NCBI GenBank assembly: GCA_017471245.1 | Contig: JAFUVB010000067.1 | Location: forward strand, 1 to 48,901 | Direction: 5' to 3' | DNA from: Prevotella sp. | GTDB taxonomy: Bacteria; Bacteroidota; Bacteroidia; Bacteroidales; Bacteroidaceae | DNA length: 48,901 nucleotides | Made by a program: the position numbers and the translations under genes | Notes under the pieces: model-generated | Database searches by the model: none | What the model was told of the DNA's origin: nothing | The model's input: only the letters and a program-made list of their open reading frames with translations | Shown here: piece after piece, positions 16,094-22,562 of the stretch | Numbering within the stretch: position 1 is the stretch's first letter | How the letters are laid out: each line of letters opens with the position of its first letter

Positions 16094-17293
16094 CTACAGT
16101 TTGCTCTTCAAATCGTGGTTGGTCATTGCACATACACAAGAGTCCGACCATACGTTTTCTGCAGTCTCCACCATGTCGATGATGGTATATACGGGCAGGA
16201 TGATGCCGAGAAGACCAACGGGAGCACCAATGCCCGACATCAACGACAAAGTGAGAAAATAGCATCCCATCGGTACACCGGCATTGCCAACTGCGGAAAC
16301 AACGGAGATGAGCAGCCACAGCAGCATGGTGGACCACGTCAGCGCCACGCCACCATTCTGCATGACGAAAAGCGAAGTCACTAAAATGAATGCAGCGCAG
16401 CCGTTCATATTGATGGTTGTGCAAATGGGAAGCACAAAGCGCGAAACCTGCTTGGACACACCAAGGCGCTCTTCGGCAGACTCCATCGTCACGGGAAGCG
16501 TTGCTGCAGAACTCTTTGTAAAGAGAGCCATCAACACGGCAGGCATCATTTTGCCTAATGTGCGCACGGGATTCAAGCCACGCGCAAGCAGGAACAAGGG
16601 AAGTATGATGAAGAACTGTATGGCATTGCCACCAAGGATAACTGCTATATACTTGCCCAGCGACTCTGCGACGAGCCCTGCGCTCATTTGCGCTGTAAGC
16701 TGAGCAGAGAATGCAACGATGCCGAGAGGAAGAGTCCATATCAACGACCGTATCAGAAGGAACAAGAGATCCTGCAAACCTTGCAGTCCTTTTATGACAA
16801 CCGCCTTGGATTCCGTCTCAGGCAATCGTGACAGCCCCAACCCCACTGCAAATGCCAACAACAATAAAGAAAGAACGTTTCCTTCAAGGAAAGGACGAAC
16901 GATGTTGTTTGGTATGACAGACAAGATGTGGTCATAATAGGAGGTTTCCAGATTCTCCGGCACAGCACCCGCTCCTTCGTTCAACGACTCAACCGGCAGG
17001 TTTCCTGGCGACACGAGAACATAAAGCACCAGACCCACCGCTGCAGCGGCAACGGTTGTAAGAAGCGTATAGGTTAGGGTGTGCCAGAATATGCGACCAG
17101 TGTCTTTCTGATTACCGAAAGAAGAAAGGGTGAGAATTACTGCCAGAACAATGGTAGGCACGGCCAACAATTGAAACAGACGAGTATATACAGTGGCAAT
17201 GAAAGTCATCAAGCCATCGATTCCTGAAACATGAAGGCACCCCAGTACAGCACCGATCACAAGAGCACCTATCCATAGAAGAATCTTTTTCAT
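16094..17293 (-). CDS. Dicarboxylate/amino acid:cation symporter family protein
   Basis: A 399-residue member of the glutamate-transporter (DAACS, GltPh-like) family, with about eight membrane segments and two re-entrant hairpins. Signature segments are TKSSAATLPVTME (hairpin 1), TTINMNGCAAF (helix 7), VGNAGVPMG (hairpin 2) and IIDMVETAENVWSD (helix 8). The family couples uptake of acidic or neutral amino acids or dicarboxylates to sodium or protons. Several ligand residues differ from GltPh, including the site of the substrate-binding arginine, so glutamate, aspartate and C4-dicarboxylates are doubtful as substrates. It follows the aldolase gene but is separated from it by a terminator. Confidence 0.88.
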   Translation of the reverse strand: MKKILLWIGALVIGAVLGCLHVSGIDGLMTFIATVYTRLFQLLAVPTIVLAVILTLSSFGNQKDTGRIFWHTLTYTLLTTVAAAAVGLVLYVLVSPGNLPVESLNEGAGAVPENLETSYYDHILSVIPNNIVRPFLEGNVLSLLLLAFAVGLGLSRLPETESKAVVIKGLQGLQDLLFLLIRSLIWTLPLGIVAFSAQLTAQMSAGLVAESLGKYIAVILGGNAIQFFIILPLFLLARGLNPVRTLGKMMPAVLMALFTKSSAATLPVTMESAEERLGVSKQVSRFVLPICTTINMNGCAAFILVTSLFVMQNGGVALTWSTMLLWLLISVVSAVGNAGVPMGCYFLTLSLMSGIGAPVGLLGIILPVYTIIDMVETAENVWSDSCVCAMTNHDLKSKL

Positions 17294-17308
17294 GGGCAGT
17301 TGTATTTG

Positions 17309-17357
17309 AAAAGCAAGCCGCCCTCACCTATTTATATATAATAAGGTAAGAGCGGCT
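17309..17357 (-). terminator. Intrinsic terminator of the aldolase gene
   Basis: A 14-bp stem (17344-17357 with 17316-17329, two G-U pairs on the minus strand) with an A/T-rich loop, followed on that strand by TTGCTTTT. It begins 29 nt after the aldolase stop codon. Confidence 0.75.
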
Positions 17358-17385
17358 CATTTGATTAGTTAACGATATCTGATGA

Positions 17386-18396
17386 TTAGTCAAGCTGAGC
17401 GAGCTTGTTGTCAGATCCGAGCACATCGATAATCTTGTGCTTGTACATCTTTTCCATCTCGTCGCGAGCGGGACCGCAATACTTGCGCGGGTCAAACTCT
17501 CCCGGTTTCTCTGCCAGTGTCTTGCGGACAGCAGCGGTGAATGCCAGGCGAGAGTCTGAGTCGATATTGATCTTGCATACAGCACTCTTGGATGCCTTGC
17601 GCAACTGCTCTTCGGGAATACCGACTGCATCAGGCAGTTTGCCACCGTACTCATTGATGATGTCAACATACTCCTGTGGAACAGAAGAAGAACCGTGAAG
17701 CACGATGGGGAATCCCGGCAGCTTCTCCATGATTGCGTCGAGCACGTCGAATGCCAATGGAGGAGGAACAAGGCGACCGGTCTTCGGATCACGTGTGCAC
17801 TGCTCCGGCTTGAACTTATATGCACCATGGCTTGTTCCGATGGAAATAGCGAGCGAGTCACAACCCGTGCGAGTGGCGAAATCGATTACCTCCTCTGGTT
17901 TTGTGTAGTGGGAAACCTCAGAAGCTACCTCGTCTTCCACACCTGCGAGCACGCCGAGCTCAGCCTCAACGGTTACATCGAACTGATGAGCATACTCCAC
18001 AACCTTCTTTGTAAGAGCAATATTCTCTTCGTATGGAAGGGCGCTTCCGTCGATCATCACTGAAGAGAAGCCGAAGTCTACGCAGCTCTTGCAAGTCTCG
18101 AATGTGTCTCCATGGTCGAGATGGAGAACAATCTCTGGATGCTTGCATCCCAGTTCCTTGGCATACTCAACAGCTCCCTGAGCCATATACTGCAGCAACG
18201 TCTGGTTAGCATAGTTGCGTGCTCCTTTTGAAACCTGCAGGATGACGGGGCTCTTCAGGTCTGCAGAAGCCTTGATGATGGCCTGCAGCTGCTCCATGTT
18301 GTTGAAGTTGAATGCAGGAATAGCATAACCGCCGTTGATGGCACGGGCGAACATTTCCTTGGTGTTTACCAAGCCTAAGTCTTTGTAATTAACCAT
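17386..18396 (-). CDS. fba: Class II fructose-bisphosphate aldolase
   Basis: A 336-residue zinc aldolase that splits fructose-1,6-bisphosphate into the two triose phosphates in glycolysis and runs in reverse for gluconeogenesis. HLDHGDTFETCKSC (92-105) gives catalytic D94 and zinc ligand H95; GTSHGAYKF gives H190 and VLHGSSSVP gives H234, the other zinc histidines; AELG at 145-148 contributes the glutamate of the loop. Length and motifs fit the class IIA/B group. It has its own promoter 130 nt upstream and terminator, so it is transcribed alone. Confidence 0.95.
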   Translation of the reverse strand: MVNYKDLGLVNTKEMFARAINGGYAIPAFNFNNMEQLQAIIKASADLKSPVILQVSKGARNYANQTLLQYMAQGAVEYAKELGCKHPEIVLHLDHGDTFETCKSCVDFGFSSVMIDGSALPYEENIALTKKVVEYAHQFDVTVEAELGVLAGVEDEVASEVSHYTKPEEVIDFATRTGCDSLAISIGTSHGAYKFKPEQCTRDPKTGRLVPPPLAFDVLDAIMEKLPGFPIVLHGSSSVPQEYVDIINEYGGKLPDAVGIPEEQLRKASKSAVCKINIDSDSRLAFTAAVRKTLAEKPGEFDPRKYCGPARDEMEKMYKHKIIDVLGSDNKLAQLD

Positions 18397-18525
18397 AATA
18401 CTAATATTTTTTATTAAACTGAAAATCCTTTATTCATATTGTGCATTCGCTCAATGTTCCTTTTGCCGCCTTATGAGGATCGTTGCCGTAATAAAGATCC
18501 TATGCCGACAGAAGTTTTGTTGGTG

Positions 18526-18558
18526 CAAAGTTAACACTTTAATTTGTAAATCCGCAAA
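18526..18558 (-). promoter_or_regulatory. Promoter of fba
   Basis: On the minus strand TTTG (18555-18558), a 21-nt spacer and TAACTTTG (18526-18533). It leaves a leader of roughly 120 nt before the aldolase start. Confidence 0.75.
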
Positions 18559-18658
18559 CTACAACAATTTTTAATGTCACAGAAAAGCGAAAATGCAAGC
18601 AAAAAATGTTTTTAAGCAATCATAAAGGTTGCTTTTGCAAAATGAGCTTTGCAAAATG

Positions 18659-19864
18659 TCAGTCTCTCGACTGATTGACCAGACCGAAGCCATAGAGGGC
18701 AACGACAATATAGCCCAGCAACGGAATGATGAACGGTATCACCAAATCGGTGGCATCGGCAATAATGCCCATAAGCAGGAATCCGCATCCTCCCACTGGC
18801 GTCATCATCAGAATGGAAGAGGCACTCTTGGTGAGACTTCCCAAACCGGACACTGCCAAAGAGAAGATAGTAGGAAACATGATTGCCTCGAACAGATAGA
18901 TGCCCAGCAAGGCAACAAGCGACAACATGCCCACGTTCATGAGAACCAACATGGTACAGGAAACGCATCCAATGCCACAAATGAGAAGCATGCGCTCGGG
19001 CTTCACGTATCGCATAATCCAGCTTCCCACAAACCTGCCGACCATGAAGAAAGCAAGCGCACCTGTGAGCACCATCGATGCGGTGCGGTCGGTCATCCAT
19101 CCCTGTCCTGTTACGAAGTTGATGAAATAGCTGTTGATGGAAATCTCTGCCACCTCATAGGCAAGCAATGCCAACAGTCCGTAAACGAACACCCTATGTT
19201 TCCATATCTTCAGCAAGGGCTCCCTGCCATACTTGGCTTTCTCGTCACCACCGTCATCATGCTTGATTTCTGGGAGATTCACCTTCGCAAACACCACGGC
19301 AATGGCCAACACCAACAAGCCGAGTATAGTGTATGGAACGGCAACACTGCTACTGTCGGTGGAATCGCTGAACAAGAACTGGCCGACAACGAAGGTAGCA
19401 AAAAGGCAACCCAGTCCGTTGAACGACTGAGAGAAGTTCAATCGGCTTGTCGATGTCTCTTTTTCTCCTAATTCTGTGACATAGGGATTGGCTGCCGTCT
19501 CTAAGAAAGTGAGACCGCATCCGATAACGAACAATGCACCGAGGAAAGCGTAGAAAGTTCCTGCCTCCGTGCCGGGGATGAACAAAAGCGCACCCATTCC
19601 AAACAACAAGAGACCGAACACCACTCCACGGCGATAGCCATACCGATTGATAAACAGACCGGCTGGTATTGCCATCAGGAAATAACCCAGATAGGTGGTC
19701 ACTTGAATAAGCGACGACTGAGTGATGGATATGTGCATCTCGTTCTGGAAATGCTTGTTCAGCACATCCAAGATGGCTCTGGCAAATCCCCAAAGGAAGA
19801 ACAAGGAAGTTACCAGAATGAATGGAACAAGGTATTGCTTGGTTGTTAGTTTATGCTTTGACAT
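18659..19864 (-). CDS. FucP/GluP-type sugar:H+ symporter (MFS)
   Basis: I start at the ATG at 19864 (401 residues, MSKHKLTTKQYLVPF); the longer frame only adds basic leader residues and runs into an inverted repeat. Twelve membrane segments. SLFFLWGFARAILDVLNKHFQ (abbreviated; residues 16-36) strongly recalls the FucP first helix, and LETAANPYVTELG and LNFSQSFNGLG (about 115-150) are FHS-family signatures. Members import fucose, glucose, galactose or N-acetylglucosamine with protons. The substrate is not determined by the motifs. It lies downstream of the aquaporin gene on the same strand. Confidence 0.88.
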   Translation of the reverse strand: MSKHKLTTKQYLVPFILVTSLFFLWGFARAILDVLNKHFQNEMHISITQSSLIQVTTYLGYFLMAIPAGLFINRYGYRRGVVFGLLLFGMGALLFIPGTEAGTFYAFLGALFVIGCGLTFLETAANPYVTELGEKETSTSRLNFSQSFNGLGCLFATFVVGQFLFSDSTDSSSVAVPYTILGLLVLAIAVVFAKVNLPEIKHDDGGDEKAKYGREPLLKIWKHRVFVYGLLALLAYEVAEISINSYFINFVTGQGWMTDRTASMVLTGALAFFMVGRFVGSWIMRYVKPERMLLICGIGCVSCTMLVLMNVGMLSLVALLGIYLFEAIMFPTIFSLAVSGLGSLTKSASSILMMTPVGGCGFLLMGIIADATDLVIPFIIPLLGYIVVALYGFGLVNQSRD

Positions 19865-19893
19865 ACTCAATTTGATGAATATCCCAACAAACA

Positions 19894-19963
19894 CATTGAA
19901 CTTTATGGTTAGCCGCCTGCGAGTTGTCACCCGTAATGAAGCGGTCAACCGTAAAGTTCAATG
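19894..19963. repeat. Imperfect 23-bp inverted repeat between aquaporin and sugar permease genes
   Basis: The arms 19894-19916 and 19941-19963 match at 20 of 23 positions (CATTGAACTTTA outermost), with one mismatch restored as a G-U pair in minus-strand RNA, around a 24-nt loop. It lies 30 nt before the permease start and 35 nt after the aquaporin stop. No T-tract follows on the minus strand. Confidence 0.85.
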
Positions 19964-19998
19964 CTTCCATGTTTGGAGTTATTATTTACTTAACAGGA

Positions 19999-20679
19999 TT
20001 ACTTCTCCACGTCAATCATCTTCCAGATTCCAGCAGCGCAAGCACCTCCCACCAGCGGACCAACTATGAAGATCCAGAGATTGGTCAAAGCAGAACCGCC
20101 TTGGAAGAGAGCCGGACCGATGGAGCGTGCCGGGTTCACAGATGTACCTGTATAACGGATGCAGCAGAGGTGAACGAGAATCAGTGAAAGACCAATGGCA
20201 AGACCTGCGAAATTGTTGGTAGCACCGTTTGTCTTGGCTGTAGCACCAAGAACAACAAGCACGAACACACATGTGAATACGATTTCTGCAAGCAAACCGC
20301 CGATTGCTGGAATGGTTCCTGCACCATTAGCCTGCAAGTCGTTAGCGCCTGTTCCCTCCAAACCTGAAGAAGTGGTAAGCACATAGAGGATGGCAGAACC
20401 TATGATGGCACCGATTACCTGGAATACCATATACATACCGCAGTCCTTTGCGTTCATTCTGCCGCTGAGGAAGCAACCAAGGGTGATTGCCGGATTGATA
20501 TGGCAACCGGAAATGCCACCGATGGCATAAGCCATGGCCACGACTGCCAAACCGAAAGCAATTGCAGTACCCACTACTGTTTCTGGGTCACCGTTTGTAC
20601 AACCCAAGCTGACAGCTGCACCGCAGCCCATCAGCACCAGCACCATTGTGCCGACCATTTCTGCTAAATACTTTTTCAT
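19999..20679 (-). CDS. aqpZ: Aquaporin, AqpZ-like
   Basis: A 226-residue MIP channel with six membrane helices and both half-helix motifs: HINPAITLG (NPA at 62-64) and SVNPARSIGPAL (NPA at 182-184). The selectivity filter residues read F42, H170, T179 and R185, the set of water-selective AqpZ rather than of the glycerol facilitator. It would equilibrate water during osmotic shifts. Own promoter upstream; the sugar permease follows after 134 nt. Confidence 0.93.
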   Translation of the reverse strand: MKKYLAEMVGTMVLVLMGCGAAVSLGCTNGDPETVVGTAIAFGLAVVAMAYAIGGISGCHINPAITLGCFLSGRMNAKDCGMYMVFQVIGAIIGSAILYVLTTSSGLEGTGANDLQANGAGTIPAIGGLLAEIVFTCVFVLVVLGATAKTNGATNNFAGLAIGLSLILVHLCCIRYTGTSVNPARSIGPALFQGGSALTNLWIFIVGPLVGGACAAGIWKMIDVEK

Positions 20680-20729
20680 GTCCTTATTGTTTTAAATGAA
20701 TAAAAGTTTAATCTTCAATTATAGTGTTG

Positions 20730-20760
20730 CAAATATAAGGAAATATTTTGAATTATGCAA
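20730..20760 (-). promoter_or_regulatory. Promoter of the aquaporin gene
   Basis: On the minus strand TTG (20758-20760), a 20-nt spacer and TATATTTG (20730-20737), 51 nt before the start codon. Confidence 0.7.
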
Positions 20761-20794
20761 CATTTTTAACTAAAATCACAATCTTTTGTCAAAA

Positions 20795-22342
20795 CTATTG
20801 TTCCTGATAATCAAAATAAGTGAAATCGGCGTATGCTCCATCACCATTTCCTTCGGCAAACATACCGATAGTAACACCTGTGAAGCCACCAGCCACCTCG
20901 GAACTGACCAACATACAATTGAGCGATGCAACCTCGACAAAGTCTTTCCCGTCGGAAGAACAGAGGAAATGATACATCTCACAGTCACTGGTGATACGAA
21001 GGCGTATCTTGCCTTTGTAAGATCCCGAGACTACGTTGCTCAACGCATCCAGTGATTTCAGCTTACAAGAAACATATACTTTATCTTCCATCACTCCGAA
21101 GTCGATATGCCCGTCGTTGATTTGATAGATTGACAATCCGAAGGATGACGAGACGGCAGCTGTATCGCATTCATGTATCTGCATTTCGGTCTCAACAAGT
21201 ATCTTCTCACTTTCCTGGCGCCGACCGATAAATGTGGAGCAATTGTTATCAGAAAGCATGCCGTGTGGTGTAAGTCGCAACTTTCCATGTTTCAAACGAT
21301 AGTTGTCTTTCAGCGGATTCTGCAAGTACACCCATTCAGGCAGACTCATCATCTCTCTTGGCGTATACTTATGATTATATCGAGATCTATCGACTGATGG
21401 AAGCGATGCCCGCATCAGCGTGTCTATTGGCTCACCGCCGTTCACAACCGGCCATCCTCCTGTTTTCCACTCCACAGGTGCCAGACAGGTTTCGCGTCCC
21501 AAATGGTGATAGCTGCCGCCGAAATTGCGGTAAGCAAGGAACACCATCCACCAAGAACCGTCGGCAGCCTGTATGAAATCACCATGACCGGTGCCTTGTA
21601 TCTGCTTGTCTTGCCCCTTCATACTACAGTTTGTGAGAATGGGATTAGCAGGATTACTCTCATAAGGTCCCTCAATATTGGTGCTGCGGGCTATTGTCAG
21701 ACTGTGTGCCAACTCGGTTCCGCCTTCAGATATCAGCAGATAGTAATATCCGTCTTTCTTGTATATATGCGGTCCCTCTGGATAGCGACCGCCGGTTCCT
21801 TGCCAGAGAGCCTTGCTTTCTGTGAGTTGTTCACCTGTTTGCGGATCGATTTCGCAAAGCATGATGGTATTATCCGGATTGCTCACCATGTAGCATTTTC
21901 CATTCTCAAAATATAAGGAAGGGTCTATGCCCTGCTGTTTCAGCCAGATGGGTTCGCTCCACGGACCGCGCGGATCCTTTGCTGTTACCATGAAATTACC
22001 GCCATTCCCCACGTTTGTGGTAATCATATAGAATGTTCCTTCGTGATAACGGATTGTAGGCGCATAGATACCAAGCCATGATGTGGCACCTTTCAATGGG
22101 AGCTGACTCTCTCTGTCGAGTACATTACCTATCTGCTCCCATCTCACTAAATCCTTTGAATGGAAAATGGGTACACCAGGAAAATACTGAAACGAGGAAT
22201 TCACCAGGTAATAATCATCGCCCACGCGGCATACTGACGGGTCGGGATGGAATCCAGGAATCACCGGATTCCTATATTCCTGAGCATTGGCACTTGTCAG
22301 AATCAGCCAAAACAAGACAAATGAAAACCAGATTTTATGCAT
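20795..22342 (-). CDS. Secreted glycoside hydrolase family 43 enzyme (xylosidase/arabinofuranosidase type)
   Basis: I start at the ATG at 22342 (515 residues), which gives the signal peptide MHKIWFSFVLFWLILTSANA; an ATG nine codons earlier is possible. The five-bladed propeller domain shows the three GH43 acidic residues: D34 in FHPDPS (base), D140 in GIDPSLYF (pKa modulator) and E189 in YPEGPHIY (acid). The last 190 residues form a beta-sandwich as in GH43 beta-xylosidases. It would remove xylose or arabinose from plant hemicellulose in the periplasm or outside. No susC/susD pair is adjacent, so it is outside a classical polysaccharide-utilisation locus. Confidence 0.92.
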   Translation of the reverse strand: MHKIWFSFVLFWLILTSANAQEYRNPVIPGFHPDPSVCRVGDDYYLVNSSFQYFPGVPIFHSKDLVRWEQIGNVLDRESQLPLKGATSWLGIYAPTIRYHEGTFYMITTNVGNGGNFMVTAKDPRGPWSEPIWLKQQGIDPSLYFENGKCYMVSNPDNTIMLCEIDPQTGEQLTESKALWQGTGGRYPEGPHIYKKDGYYYLLISEGGTELAHSLTIARSTNIEGPYESNPANPILTNCSMKGQDKQIQGTGHGDFIQAADGSWWMVFLAYRNFGGSYHHLGRETCLAPVEWKTGGWPVVNGGEPIDTLMRASLPSVDRSRYNHKYTPREMMSLPEWVYLQNPLKDNYRLKHGKLRLTPHGMLSDNNCSTFIGRRQESEKILVETEMQIHECDTAAVSSSFGLSIYQINDGHIDFGVMEDKVYVSCKLKSLDALSNVVSGSYKGKIRLRITSDCEMYHFLCSSDGKDFVEVASLNCMLVSSEVAGGFTGVTIGMFAEGNGDGAYADFTYFDYQEQ

Positions 22343-22386
22343 ATCACTTAATTGGTTGTTTTGAGTCATAATCTTAAAAAAACATT

Positions 22387-22460
22387 ACAATTCTCTCATC
22401 AAGGACGGAGAGCGGTATTTCTATTAACAAAAAATGGAGCGCCGCTGCGCTCCGAATTGT
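22387..22460 (-). promoter_or_regulatory. Structured leader of the GH43 gene (attenuator candidate)
   Basis: Within the predicted 5' leader, an intrinsic-terminator-like hairpin (22436-22453 with T-tract to 22427) lies inside a possible outer stem between 22454-22460 and 22387-22393 (ACAATTC with GAATTGT). A second small hairpin uses 22393-22397 with 22408-22412. Confidence 0.4.
22427..22453 (-). terminator. Terminator-like hairpin between the PEP-synthase-like gene and GH43
   Basis: On the minus strand GGAGCGC-AGCG-GCGCTCC (22436-22453) is a perfect 7-bp GC-rich stem with a 4-nt loop, followed by ATTTTTTGTT. It lies 110 nt past the PEP-synthase-like stop, but also about 35 nt downstream of the predicted GH43 start of transcription. 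Confidence 0.75.
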
Positions 22461-22494
22461 TAACCTTAAATCTAATACTATGAAAAACACGTTG

Positions 22495-22526
22495 CAAATA
22501 TAAACATTTTTCTTTCACTATGCAAA
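22495..22526 (-). promoter_or_regulatory. Promoter of the GH43 gene
   Basis: On the minus strand TTTG (22523-22526), a 20-nt spacer and TATATTTG (22495-22502), a full consensus match 153 nt before the start codon. Confidence 0.75.
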
Positions 22527-22562
22527 TTTTTTATGACAAAATAATATCATTTTAATGTTTTT

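Noticed and set aside
17328-17861. 177-codon minus-strand frame
   Set aside because: Same strand but another frame of fba; it crosses the fba stop and terminator and shows no family.
18629-19471. 280-codon plus-strand frame rich in His and Gln
   Set aside because: Antisense to the sugar permease gene; the composition is what reversed membrane-protein codons produce.
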